Origin: Calditrichia bacterium
Lineage (GTDB): Bacteria > Calditrichota > Calditrichia > RBG-13-44-9 > J075
Assembly (NCBI GenBank): GCA_028284445.1
Contig: JANQRS010000065.1
Location: forward strand, 1 to 64,000
Reading direction: 5' to 3'
Length of the DNA: 64,000 nucleotides
The first letter of the stretch is position 1. Each line of letters begins with the position of its first letter. The notes under the pieces were generated by a model. That model made no database searches and was not told the DNA's origin. It saw only the letters and a list, made by a program, of their open reading frames with translations. The position numbers were made by a program, and so were the translations under genes. Positions 17,605 through 26,257 of the stretch are shown piece after piece.

Positions 17605-18105
17605 ATGGTGGTAAGGACGATGAGTGACTTGTTCAAGGTTCAGGTAATGGTGAATGGCAAATCGTACGAACGTGATGTCCCGCCGCGCCTACTGCTCAGT
17701 GACTTCCTCCGTCATGAGCTGCAATTGACCGGCACCCATGTCGGCTGTGAACATGGTGTCTGTGGCGCCTGCACAGTACTGTTGGACGGTGAAGCGGTGC
17801 GCTCTTGTATTATGCTGACCCCTCAGGTTCACGAAATGACCATTACCACTGTTGAGGGCCTTGCCGACGATCCAACGAACCTACATCCCCTGCAAGAAGC
17901 CTTCCGTGAAGCGCACGGCCTGCAATGTGGCTTCTGCACACCCGGTATTTTGATGACGCTTATACCCTTCCTGCGCGATAATCCCAATCCGACCGAACGG
18001 GAAATTCGCGAAGGCATATCCGGCAATATCTGTCGCTGCACCGGGTATCATAATATCGTAGAGGCGGTGAAGTTGGCAGCGGAAGCAATGTCGAATGAAA
18101 AATAG
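17605..18105 (+). CDS. Molybdenum hydroxylase, small [2Fe-2S] subunit
   Basis: The iron-sulfur subunit of a xanthine-dehydrogenase-family enzyme. The N-terminal plant-type ferredoxin domain has Cys48, Cys53, Cys56 and Cys68 (GCEHGVCGACTV ... RSC). The C-terminal helical domain has Cys108, Cys111, Cys143 and Cys145 (CGFCTPG ... CRCTGY) for the second cluster, so both [2Fe-2S] centres are intact. It passes electrons from the molybdenum site to FAD. The start is ambiguous between ATG 17605 and ATG 17620. It heads the presumed pyrimidine cluster, but unlike most relatives it is separated from the large subunit by 394 bases. Confidence 0.93.
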   Translation: MVVRTMSDLFKVQVMVNGKSYERDVPPRLLLSDFLRHELQLTGTHVGCEHGVCGACTVLLDGEAVRSCIMLTPQVHEMTITTVEGLADDPTNLHPLQEAFREAHGLQCGFCTPGILMTLIPFLRDNPNPTEREIREGISGNICRCTGYHNIVEAVKLAAEAMSNEK

Positions 18106-18499
18106 AGATTAGAGATTGGAGATGGTTGTAGCCGTAGCTCGGATTAGGCGAAACACATGATTGATGTTTTGAGTAGGTCGGATTGGGTGAAGCGCATGAT
18201 TAATGTTTTTAGGAGCTTTGCAGAGACGTAATCCGACGTCTTTTGGGGTTCATCGTTAATCGAACAACGGATATCGAACACCGTTTTAACGGTTGATTGC
18301 TTTGCCAACAACATAAACGCGCGGCAGAGTCACGCACGAGCAGCAATCGATGTTGATTGTTGACCGCCGCTTAACCCACCCCTAAATCCTCCCGGGAGGG
18401 GGCTTAGGGGTGGGTTAAAGCTCGAAGTTTGCAATATTTCAATTTGCATGATTCACATTGTCATCTAGCATCTAACACCTTTCAACTCAGGGGTTTGTT
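18106..18499. repeat. Repeat-bearing gap with long hairpin between small- and large-subunit genes
   Basis: This 394-base stretch has no gene. It carries a copy of the CGTGCG/GGCAGAG palindrome (18316-18338, minus orientation), a TAATCCGACGT string shared with the start of the window, and a hairpin in which TTAACCCACCCCTAA (18371-18385) pairs perfectly with TTAGGGGTGGGTTAA (18404-18418). The same CTTAACCCACCCCTAAATCC string occurs near 37810. It looks like repeat DNA inserted between subunit genes; the hairpin could reduce or stabilise transcription downstream. The ribosome site of the next gene (CAGGGG, 18488-18493) lies at its end. Confidence 0.7.
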
Positions 18500-20830
18500 T
18501 TGTCAACACGCTACATGGGAAAACCGATTCGCCGCAACGAAGACCCGCGTTTGTTAACCGGACAGGCCCTATTCGTTGATGATGTGCATCTGCCGGGAAT
18601 GCTGCACGCGGCCTTCCTGCGCAGTAATTATGCACATGCCCGAATCAATAGCATCGATGTGTCCGCTGCGCTTGAGCGCGAGGGCGTTGTTGCTGTCTAT
18701 ACTGCCGCAGACCTTGGGGATTATTGGCAGCGCGGTCCGCTATTGGTGCCGCCACCGCCGATTGACGGTCTGGTTTTCAACGAATGCACGCAAGTGCCCT
18801 TGGCGAAGGATAAGGTTAATCATGCCGGTGAAGCGATCGCCGTGGTGATTGCGGAGAGCCGCTACATCGCAGAAGATGCCCTGGAAGACATTGATGTTGA
18901 TATGGAAATGCTCGATGCGGTTGTTGATATCGAGACGGCACTGGACGGAGACACGCCGAGGATCCATGAGCAATTGCAGAGCAATTTGGCCGCCCACGTT
19001 GTGCAAGAAAAAGGCAGTTACGAAAAGGCCGCAGCCTCTGCGCATAAAATTATCAAACGCCGCTTTATTTACGATCGCGGTACCGCCGCGGCTTTGGAAA
19101 ATCGTGGCATTGTGGTCACCTGGGAAGCGCGTTCAGAACAGCTGACCATGTGGGATACCACCCAGGCCCCGATTCCCATTCGCAATGGCCTTGCTGCGAT
19201 GCTTGGTTTATCCGAATCGCAAGTCCGTGTGGTTGCTCCCTTCATTGGTGGCGGATTTGGTCCCAAAATCATGATGTTCTATCCGGAAGAAGTGGTGCTG
19301 CCCTGGGCGTCGATGCAGCTGCATCGCCCAATCAAGTGGATTGAAGACCGTCAGGAAAATTTCTTTTCAACCACCCAAGAACGTGGCCAGGTGCATGAAT
19401 CTGAAATGGCCGTTGACGAAAATGGCAAGATTCTTGGTATCAAGGATGTATTTGTGCACGATGCCGGCGCCTATGCGCCATATGGACTAACGGTGCCGAT
19501 CAACAGTCAGTGCACATTACTTGGCCCTTACGACGTGCCCAACTACTATTCTGAGTTTAGTGCAGTCTTTACCAATAAGCCGATTGTGACGCCGTATCGC
19601 GGTGCTGGCCGTCAGCACGGGGTATTTGTGATGGAGCGCCTGCTCGATTTTGCTGCTCGTGAATTGGGAATCGATCGTGTCGAAATTCGCCGCCGCAATT
19701 ATTTGCCGAAAGAGGCCTTTCCACATAATCATGAGATCATTTATCAGGATTTTGCTCCGCTGGTTTACGACAGCGGCAATTACTTGCCGGCCCTGGAAAA
19801 AGCCGTAGAGATTATCGACTACGACAATTTTATCAAGACTGAACAACCGCGCCTGCGAGCTGGAGGCAAGCGGGTTGGTGTCGGTATCGTTTCTTACGTG
19901 GAAGGCACCGGCATCGGTCCTTATGAAGGGGCGAAGGTCACTGTTGAGAACAGCGGTAAGGTTTGTTTACTAACTGGAGTTGGGACCCAGGGACAGGGAC
20001 ATTATACTGCCTTTGCCCAAATCGTTGCCGAGCAACTCGGCGTGGATGTAAAAAACGTTCGCGTCGTCACCGGCGATACCCGCGAATTTAACTGGGGATG
20101 CGGCACTTTTGCCAGCCGCGGCGCTGTGGTTGCCGGCAATGCCTGCAACGCAGCCGGGAAGATGGTCCGCGAAAAGATCCTAAAGCTTGCCGCCGGTATT
20201 TTGGAAGTAGCGGAGGCCGACCTGGAATTGAGTGATGGAAAAGTGCAGGTGAAAGGCGTGCCGGATAGCGCTATCAAGCTCGGTGATTTGGCCATGCAGG
20301 CAAATCCATTGCGTGGTGCGGTTAAACCCGGCACAGAACCGGGACTTGAAGCAACCGCTTATTTTGGTCCGGAACGTGGTGCTACGGCCAGTGGTGTTCA
20401 TGCGATGCTGGTTGAAGTAGATCCGAAGACCATGTTGGTTGAAATCAAACGTTACGTGGTTGTGCATGACTGTGGCACTGTGATCAATCCCATGATCCTC
20501 GAGGGGCAAATCCAGGGCGGCGTGGCCCAGGGTATCGGTAATGCTTTTTATGAAGAACTGTTTTTCAATGAGGGGGGCGAATTGATGAACGCTTCGTTTA
20601 TGGATTATTTGCTGCCAACGTCTTTGGATGTGCCGCCGATTGATACCGCCCATATTGAAACACCGTCGCCACTCAATCCTATGGGGGTGAAAGGCGCTGG
20701 AGAAGCAGGCGCCATTCCAACCGGTGCCTTATTCGCACAAGCAGTGGAAGATGCCCTGAATATGGACGGATTCGAGATTCATGAAATTCCCCTTAGCCCC
20801 AATAAACTATTTGAACTGACCCGGAAGTAG
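18500..20830 (+). CDS. Molybdenum hydroxylase, large molybdopterin-binding subunit
   Basis: The catalytic subunit (776 residues) of a xanthine-dehydrogenase/aldehyde-oxidase-family enzyme that hydroxylates a substrate with water. The N-terminus MGKPIRRNEDPRLLTGQA is typical. Cofactor-binding stretches such as IGGGFGPK and GQGHYTAFAQI are present, and the catalytic glutamate is Glu735 in GVKGAGEAGAIP. The active-site loop reads PYRGAGR (365-371) rather than the AYRCSFR of aerobic CO dehydrogenase, so it is not CoxL form I. From its neighbours I infer uracil (or thymine) as substrate, giving barbiturate; the sequence alone does not prove this. Translation starts at TTG 18500, six bases after CAGGGG. 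No XdhC chaperone gene is nearby. Confidence 0.93.
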   Translation: MSTRYMGKPIRRNEDPRLLTGQALFVDDVHLPGMLHAAFLRSNYAHARINSIDVSAALEREGVVAVYTAADLGDYWQRGPLLVPPPPIDGLVFNECTQVPLAKDKVNHAGEAIAVVIAESRYIAEDALEDIDVDMEMLDAVVDIETALDGDTPRIHEQLQSNLAAHVVQEKGSYEKAAASAHKIIKRRFIYDRGTAAALENRGIVVTWEARSEQLTMWDTTQAPIPIRNGLAAMLGLSESQVRVVAPFIGGGFGPKIMMFYPEEVVLPWASMQLHRPIKWIEDRQENFFSTTQERGQVHESEMAVDENGKILGIKDVFVHDAGAYAPYGLTVPINSQCTLLGPYDVPNYYSEFSAVFTNKPIVTPYRGAGRQHGVFVMERLLDFAARELGIDRVEIRRRNYLPKEAFPHNHEIIYQDFAPLVYDSGNYLPALEKAVEIIDYDNFIKTEQPRLRAGGKRVGVGIVSYVEGTGIGPYEGAKVTVENSGKVCLLTGVGTQGQGHYTAFAQIVAEQLGVDVKNVRVVTGDTREFNWGCGTFASRGAVVAGNACNAAGKMVREKILKLAAGILEVAEADLELSDGKVQVKGVPDSAIKLGDLAMQANPLRGAVKPGTEPGLEATAYFGPERGATASGVHAMLVEVDPKTMLVEIKRYVVVHDCGTVINPMILEGQIQGGVAQGIGNAFYEELFFNEGGELMNASFMDYLLPTSLDVPPIDTAHIETPSPLNPMGVKGAGEAGAIPTGALFAQAVEDALNMDGFEIHEIPLSPNKLFELTRK

Positions 20831-20845
20831 AGGCGGCAGGCCGAT

Positions 20846-21718
20846 ATGAAACCACCCGCATTTAAATTCTTTGCGCCAAACACCGTTGAGGAAGCCTTGA
20901 CACTCCTGGAGACGCACGGTTCCGAAGCCAAGCTGCTCGCCGGCGGTCAAAGCCTTATTCCGACCATGAATTTTCGTCTGGCGGCGCCGGAAGTATTAAT
21001 CGATTTGAATCGCGTTAACGATCTGGATTTTATTCGCCAAGACGATGGGAATCTGCATATCGGTGCAATGACTCGTCAGCGTGCGGTCGAGCGTAGCGAC
21101 GTGGTTTCCAAACTACAGCCGCTGTTGTTTGAAACGATGCCCTATATTGCGCATCCGCAAATTCGCAATCGGGGAACGATTGGCGGCAGTCTCGTACATG
21201 CTGATCCCGCTGCGGAACTACCGGCAATTGCACTTGCCCTCAAGGCCCGATTCAAAATTGTCAATAAAACCGGCGAACGCTGGGTTGACGCCAATGATTT
21301 CTATACCGGTATGTTTGGGACCGCCGTTGAAGAACACGAATTACTGACAGAAGTTATGTTCCCTAAGTCAACGGAGAGTAGCGGCACGGCTTTTAAGGAG
21401 ATTGCCAGACGGCATGGCGACTATGCCATGGCTGGTGTTGCAGCTGTGGTTGGTGTAGACGCTGCCGGGCAGTGCGATGCAGCAAGAGTGGTCTTTCTCA
21501 GTGTGAGTGATGCGCCATTGCTGATGGAAAACGCTTGCAAGGCTTTGTTGGGCACAAATTTGTCTGCCGCTGAGGTGGATGCCGCCGCGGATATCGCCGC
21601 CAATCAGGATGCCGATCCGGTCGGGGATATTCATGCCAGCGCGGAATACCGGCGGCATCTGGTGAAAGTGCTTTTTAGCGATGTGGTTCAGGTGGCGGCA
21701 GAACGCGCCCGGGCATAA
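20846..21718 (+). CDS. Molybdenum hydroxylase, FAD-binding medium subunit
   Basis: The flavin subunit, 290 residues, that takes electrons from the [2Fe-2S] subunit and hands them to the final acceptor. The PCMH-type FAD-binding domain shows LAGGQSLIPTMNFR (about 32-44) and the second FAD motif TIGGSLVHADPAAELP (about 112-127). The C-terminal CO-dehydrogenase flavoprotein domain (about 175-285) is complete. The gene follows the large-subunit gene after 15 bases and precedes the transporter gene by 13 bases, so these form one transcript. Subunit order small-large-medium is less usual than medium-small-large. Confidence 0.93.
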   Translation: MKPPAFKFFAPNTVEEALTLLETHGSEAKLLAGGQSLIPTMNFRLAAPEVLIDLNRVNDLDFIRQDDGNLHIGAMTRQRAVERSDVVSKLQPLLFETMPYIAHPQIRNRGTIGGSLVHADPAAELPAIALALKARFKIVNKTGERWVDANDFYTGMFGTAVEEHELLTEVMFPKSTESSGTAFKEIARRHGDYAMAGVAAVVGVDAAGQCDAARVVFLSVSDAPLLMENACKALLGTNLSAAEVDAAADIAANQDADPVGDIHASAEYRRHLVKVLFSDVVQVAAERARA

Positions 21719-21731
21719 AGAAAGGTGATCT

Positions 21732-23225
21732 GTGAATGTATTAGACTCGCTGGTCCGGGAACGGGACCAATTGGTAGAACTCGATCAGGCACTACCGGAT
21801 AGCCATCTCAGCAATGCGGATATTGCCCCAACGCCAATCCGTGAGCGTACCTGGAATCAATGGCATATTGCCTCGCTGTGGGTAGGAATGAGCGTTTGTA
21901 TTCCCACCTATATGTTGGCCGCCAGTATGATCAGCGCCGGAATGAACTGGTGGCAAAGCCTGCTGGCGATCCTCCTCGGAAATGCCATTGTGCTCATTCC
22001 ATTGGTCCTAAATGCCCATGCCGGCACCAAATATGGCATTCCGTTTCCCGTCTACGTCCGTTCCTCTTTCGGCACCGTCGGTGCGCATATCCCCTCAATT
22101 CTTCGATCGTTGGTTGCCTGCGGCTGGTTTGGTATTCAAACCTGGATTGGCGGCATGGCCATTCATGTGATATTTTCAACGATTTGGAGTGGTTGGGCCA
22201 GTCTCGGCGGTGACTGGCAGTTCATGGGCAATGGCCTCCCGCAATACCTTGCCTTTCTGCTTTTTTGGGCAATTAATATGTATTTCGTTTGGGCCGGTAC
22301 CGATTCCATTCGTCGCCTCGAATCGATCGCAGCGCCCTTCCTTATCCTGATGGGCATCGTGCTGCTGGGCTGGGCGATTAACAAGGTCGGTAGCCTTGGA
22401 ATGATTCTTGAACGCTCAAATGCCTTAATCACAACCGGTCAGACGCTCTCAAGCACTGAATTCTTTTTTCAGTTATTTGTCCCCAGCCTGACAGCAATGG
22501 TGGGTTTCTGGGCGACTCTTTCCTTGAATATTCCCGATTTTACCCGCTATGCAAAGAGCCAGAAAGACCAGATGCAGGGGCAGGCCATGGGGCTTCTGAC
22601 CACCATGCCGCTTTTTGCATTTATCGGGATTGCCGTAACTGCAGCAACTGTCATTATTTACGGTGAAGCAATCTGGGATCCGGTGGCATTGTTGGCCCGC
22701 TTGACGGAAGAAAGCAACAGTCCCTTCCTCGGAATTTTTTCAATGCTGGTATTGGTCATCGCGACATTGAGCACCAATATTGCCGCCAACGTCGTTTCAC
22801 CGGCAAACAGCATCTCAAATCTGCTCCCGCAAAAGATCAGTTTCCGCATGGGCGGATTAATTGCCGGACTAATTGGTATCCTGATATTCCCCTGGAAGCT
22901 GCTCGACATGTATTTGCTGTGGCTGATTGGCTATTCCGGCTTACTCGGGGCGGTCGGTGGTGTTATTCTCGCCGACTATCTGTATATTCGTCGTGGACAG
23001 CTGAAGTTGGCCGATCTATACAGTGAATCAGGTGACTATCGCTATGGCAACGGGGTTAATGCTGCGGCGATAATTGCTACGATTGCCGGTATTGTGGTCG
23101 CTCTTCTCGGAAAAGCGCATCCTTCGCTGACCTTTCTTTTCAACGGTGCTTGGTTCTCAGCATCCATTGTTTCATTCATCGTGTATGCACTCCTCATGCG
23201 CGATAAGAGGAGAGGGCTGGCATGA
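21732..23225 (+). CDS. NCS1-family nucleobase:cation symporter
   Basis: A 497-residue inner-membrane transporter with about 12 membrane segments. The NCS1 signature is clear in NQWHIASLWVGMSVCIPTY and in SAGMNWWQSLLAILLGNAIVLIPLVLNAHAGTKYGIPFPV, which match Mhp1/cytosine/allantoin/uracil permeases. Members import cytosine, uracil, thiamine precursors, allantoin or hydantoins with sodium or protons. Its position between a molybdenum hydroxylase and a cytosine deaminase points to cytosine or uracil. GTG 21732 follows AAAGG by six bases. Its stop codon overlaps the deaminase start (ATGA, 23222-23225), indicating coupled translation. Confidence 0.92.
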   Translation: MNVLDSLVRERDQLVELDQALPDSHLSNADIAPTPIRERTWNQWHIASLWVGMSVCIPTYMLAASMISAGMNWWQSLLAILLGNAIVLIPLVLNAHAGTKYGIPFPVYVRSSFGTVGAHIPSILRSLVACGWFGIQTWIGGMAIHVIFSTIWSGWASLGGDWQFMGNGLPQYLAFLLFWAINMYFVWAGTDSIRRLESIAAPFLILMGIVLLGWAINKVGSLGMILERSNALITTGQTLSSTEFFFQLFVPSLTAMVGFWATLSLNIPDFTRYAKSQKDQMQGQAMGLLTTMPLFAFIGIAVTAATVIIYGEAIWDPVALLARLTEESNSPFLGIFSMLVLVIATLSTNIAANVVSPANSISNLLPQKISFRMGGLIAGLIGILIFPWKLLDMYLLWLIGYSGLLGAVGGVILADYLYIRRGQLKLADLYSESGDYRYGNGVNAAAIIATIAGIVVALLGKAHPSLTFLFNGAWFSASIVSFIVYALLMRDKRRGLA

Positions 23226-23671
23226 GCGATGTCCGATATCAAAAAATGCTGGAAATTGCCATCCTGGAGGCGAAGCAGGGCCTGGCCGAAGGCGGTATCC
23301 CGATAGGCGCGGCTCTATTTGATGCCAGTGGGAACGTGCTCGGACGCGGACATAATCGCCGGGTGCAGGAGGGCGACCCCTCGGTGCATGGTGAAACCGA
23401 TGCTTTTCGCAAGGCAGGCCGGCAGCGCAACTATCGCGACAAAATTATGGTGACGACCCTTGCGCCATGCTGGTATTGTAGCGGCCTGGTTCGGCAGTTT
23501 AATATCGGCACTGTGGTGGTTGGTGAATCGGTGAACTTTGCAGGTGGCATCGACTGGCTGCGCGAAAGCGGCGTCGAGGTGGTTGACCTGAATTCCAGCG
23601 AATGTATCGAAATGCTGAAAGATTACATCGAGAAAAATCCCGATATCTGGAACGAGGATATTGGGGAGTAA
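23222..23671 (+). CDS. Cytosine deaminase of the yeast FCY1 type
   Basis: A small (149-residue) zinc deaminase converting cytosine to uracil and ammonia. The cytidine-deaminase fold motifs are HGE at His56-Glu58 and PCWYC with Cys83 and Cys86. Beyond these, the protein follows the yeast FCY1 sequence as I remember it: GGIPIG, VLGRGHNRRVQ, VVGESVNF and the C-terminal tail IEKNPDIWNEDIGE, which matches the yeast ending DERPQDWFEDIGE. Most bacteria instead use the unrelated amidohydrolase CodA. tRNA-adenosine and guanine deaminases are alternatives, but the tail argues against them. The start codon overlaps the transporter stop, supporting linked uptake and deamination. Confidence 0.85.
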   Translation: MSDVRYQKMLEIAILEAKQGLAEGGIPIGAALFDASGNVLGRGHNRRVQEGDPSVHGETDAFRKAGRQRNYRDKIMVTTLAPCWYCSGLVRQFNIGTVVVGESVNFAGGIDWLRESGVEVVDLNSSECIEMLKDYIEKNPDIWNEDIGE

Positions 23672-23694
23672 GTCTGGATAAATTTCATATTTCA

Positions 23695-23800
23695 GAAATA
23701 CAAATCAGGAATAAATTCCAAATTCCAAAAATACAAATTCCAAACTCAACGACATGACAATTTGGAATTTTTAGTGTTGGGATTTGGAATTTGAAACTTA
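23695..23800. repeat. AAATTCCAA terminal-inverted-repeat element
   Basis: AAATTCCAAATTCCAAAAAT near 23711 is the imperfect reverse complement of the right end TTTTTAGTGTTGGGATTTGG (about 23767-23793), so the 100-base element folds into a long hairpin. It lies between the deaminase and cyclase genes within the catabolic cluster, and closely matches part of 33297-33331. Confidence 0.7.
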
Positions 23801-23809
23801 GGAGGCTGC

Positions 23810-24595
23810 ATGAAACTGTACGACTTATCCCAACCCTTGAATCAGGATGCACCGTTTTGGCCCTATTATCCGCCATTTGAAGTGAAGTATATCAAGCGCA
23901 AGGCGGAACATGGCGTAAATGCCCAGTATATTCAGACCTCCAATCACATGGGAACCCACCTGGATGCGCCACGGCATTTTGTGACCGGCGGCATGACCAT
24001 CGACGAAATTCCGCTGGAATGGCTCTATGGCCCGGGGGTAATTGTCGATTTGAGCGATGAAGTCGGTGAACTGGATCTCTATACCCCGGAAATGATTGAG
24101 AAGCGGGTAGAAGTACGCAATGGTGATATGCTCCTGCTGCATACCGGCTGGCATCGCTATGCGCAGTTTGGTGAGTCGCCGGATGAAGAAAAATACATCC
24201 ACCGTCACCCGGGCGCACATCGGGACATGGTGCAGTGGCTGCTGGATAAGAAAATCCACATTTGGGGCGTTGACTGTATTTCTACCGATCATCCGATGGA
24301 TTTACCAATCGGCCGCTTCCTCGGCAAAGGTATGCATGGTCACTGCGACAAGGTGCGCGAAATGTGTGAGAAGAAATTCGGCAAAGAAAACATGGATGAT
24401 CTATTTCCCGAGTCCGATTATCAGATGACGCATAACCAGCTGTTTCCACATAACTGCATGCACATTGAGAACCTCGGTGGCGATATCGACAAGCCGGAAA
24501 TTCTCAATAAGCGCATCACCCTGGGATGCTTCCCCTGGAAATTCAAGGGCGGTGAAGCGGCGTTTTGTAGAACGGTTGCCTTTCTGGAAGAATAG
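23810..24595 (+). CDS. Cyclase-family (kynurenine-formamidase fold) metal-dependent hydrolase; candidate barbiturate ring-opening enzyme
   Basis: A 261-residue member of the cyclase family (PF04199 type), which includes bacterial kynurenine formamidase and isatin hydrolase, enzymes that cleave amide bonds in small ring or formyl compounds. The metal-binding signature HMGTHLDAPRHF has His46, His50, Asp52 and His56. The N-terminal LSQPLNQDAPFWP and the late HNCMHIENLGG also fit. Its neighbours (cytosine deaminase, molybdenum hydroxylase, malonyl-CoA synthetase, amidase) suggest it opens barbiturate to ureidomalonate; this is inference. AGGAGG just upstream fixes ATG 23810. Kynurenine formamidase is less likely, because no tryptophan genes are near. 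Confidence 0.85.
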   Translation: MKLYDLSQPLNQDAPFWPYYPPFEVKYIKRKAEHGVNAQYIQTSNHMGTHLDAPRHFVTGGMTIDEIPLEWLYGPGVIVDLSDEVGELDLYTPEMIEKRVEVRNGDMLLLHTGWHRYAQFGESPDEEKYIHRHPGAHRDMVQWLLDKKIHIWGVDCISTDHPMDLPIGRFLGKGMHGHCDKVREMCEKKFGKENMDDLFPESDYQMTHNQLFPHNCMHIENLGGDIDKPEILNKRITLGCFPWKFKGGEAAFCRTVAFLEE

Positions 24596-24604
24596 AAAAT
24601 ACTG

Positions 24605-24721
24605 AAATTTGACAGGATCTACAGGATTGACAGGATAAACTGAAAAGCCGTGAACATCGGTGTCGAGAGGTTTTAAAAGAATCTTTTCTATCCAGTCAAT
24701 CCTGTTGATCCTGTCCAAAAA
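24605..24721. repeat. ACAGGAT-type dispersed palindromic repeat
   Basis: The left arm, with GACAGGATCTACAGGATTGA (24610 on), is the imperfect inverted copy of the right arm, with CAGTCAATCCTGTTGATCCT (24692 on), around an unrelated centre. Such CAGGAT repeats are common between genes of many bacteria. It sits between the cyclase and the CoA-ligase genes and forms a long hairpin. Confidence 0.75.
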
Positions 24722-24757
24722 GTTCTTTTATAACCTTGATGTACAAAGGGAGTCGTG

Positions 24758-26257
24758 ATGTCTGGTGTACCAATCGTTGCGCGAGCAGAACAGTTTGCTG
24801 AAAACCTGGCGATAGTTGATGCCAGCGGTGAGTATAGCTATCAGGATTTGCTCAATGCTTCTGAGGCTGTAGCAGCAGGTTTGCTCGATGGTCGTGCCGA
24901 TTTAGACGAAGCGCGGATTGCTTTCCTGGTGCCGTCCGGCTTTGACTATGTCGCCGCCCAGTGGGGTATTTGGCGTGCTGGGGGCATCGCTACACCGCTT
25001 TGCGTGGTGCATCCGTTGCCGGAGATGCAATATGTGCTTGATGATACGGCTGCCGAGAAGGTGATCTACCATCAGAGCTTTGCTGACAAGCTTGCCCCCC
25101 TTATTGAAGAAGACCCTGAGCGCTTTATTTCTTGTGAGAATATCCGTTCCGATGCAAACATTGTTTTACCGGGTATAGACTCCTCTCGCCGGGCAATGAT
25201 TCTCTACACCAGCGGCAGCACCGGCAAGCCCAAGGGGGTGGTCTCTACACACGCCAATATTGCTTCGCAAATAACATCCCTGATTGAGGCCTGGCGCTGG
25301 ACGTCTTCGGACCACATCCTACACGTGCTGCCGCTGCATCATACCCACGGCATCATCAACGTGCTATGCTGTGCCTTGTGGAGCGGCGCTGCATGTGAAA
25401 TGTTGGAGAAATTCGATGCTGCTGAAGTCTGGCATCGCTTTGTGAATCGCCCGCTGACCTTGTTTATGGCAGTGCCGACGATTTACGTCCGCTTGATCAA
25501 CGAGTGGGAGGCGGCTGATCCAACGCAACAGGCGCGCTATAGCGACGCCTGTCGCAAAATGCGACTAATGGTTTCAGGCTCGGCTGCTTTGCCGGTAACG
25601 GTCTTCAAAAAATGGGAATCGATCAGCGGTCATATACTTCTGGAGCGCTACGGGATGACCGAGATTGGTATGGCCTTATCCAATCCCTATGACGGCGAGC
25701 GTCGTCCCGGTCATGTTGGCCAGCCGCTGCCGGGTGTAACCGCAGTGTTGTTTGATGAAGATGGAAATGAAATTAACGCGGAAAAAGAAAGTGGCGAAAT
25801 CCGCATCAAAGGGGATAGTGTTTTCCTCGAATATTGGCAGAAGCAGGAAGCAACAGAGCATTCTTTCCGTGACGGTTGGTTTCTGACAGGCGATATGGCC
25901 TTGATTGAGGATGGCTATTTCCGCATCATAGGGCGTAGCTCTGTTGATATTATCAAAACCGGGGGATATAAAGTCTCTGCCCTTGAAATCGAGGAAATCC
26001 TCCGTACCCATGAATCCGTGAAAGAGTGCGCGGTGGTTGGCGTGCCGGATGACGAATGGGGTGAGCGGGTTTGTGTGGCGATTGTCGCAACGGAAGGCGC
26101 AAACCTGGAACTAAAACCGCTGCGCGATTGGTGCAAGGAGCGTATGGCCATCTATAAAGTGCCCAGCCGCCTGCAACTGATGGCAGAACTGCCTCGCAAT
26201 GTGATGGGCAAGGTCACCAAGCCCGCCGTCAAGGAGCTCTTTACAAATGCCGGTTGA
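24758..26257 (+). CDS. Malonyl-CoA/methylmalonyl-CoA synthetase (ACSF3/MatB type)
   Basis: An AMP-forming acyl-CoA synthetase of 499 residues. The ATP loop is YTSGSTGKPKGVV; ERYGMTEIGMAL, GWFLTGDMA and the C-terminal hinge GRSSVDIIKTGGYKVSALEIEE with NVMGKVTK lysine follow. From memory it matches human ACSF3 over long stretches (HVLPLHHTHGIIN, FMAVPTIY, RLMVSGSAALP, SGHILLERYGMTEIGMAL), so malonate or methylmalonate is the best-supported substrate. In this cluster it would activate malonate released from pyrimidine degradation. ATG 24758 lies six bases after AAAGGGA. Its end overlaps the amidase gene by 11 bases. Confidence 0.88.
   Translation: MSGVPIVARAEQFAENLAIVDASGEYSYQDLLNASEAVAAGLLDGRADLDEARIAFLVPSGFDYVAAQWGIWRAGGIATPLCVVHPLPEMQYVLDDTAAEKVIYHQSFADKLAPLIEEDPERFISCENIRSDANIVLPGIDSSRRAMILYTSGSTGKPKGVVSTHANIASQITSLIEAWRWTSSDHILHVLPLHHTHGIINVLCCALWSGAACEMLEKFDAAEVWHRFVNRPLTLFMAVPTIYVRLINEWEAADPTQQARYSDACRKMRLMVSGSAALPVTVFKKWESISGHILLERYGMTEIGMALSNPYDGERRPGHVGQPLPGVTAVLFDEDGNEINAEKESGEIRIKGDSVFLEYWQKQEATEHSFRDGWFLTGDMALIEDGYFRIIGRSSVDIIKTGGYKVSALEIEEILRTHESVKECAVVGVPDDEWGERVCVAIVATEGANLELKPLRDWCKERMAIYKVPSRLQLMAELPRNVMGKVTKPAVKELFTNAG

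Noticed and set aside
18500..20830. Aerobic carbon-monoxide dehydrogenase large subunit
   Set aside because: The active-site loop is PYRGAGR and not AYRCSFR, and the neighbours are nucleobase genes.
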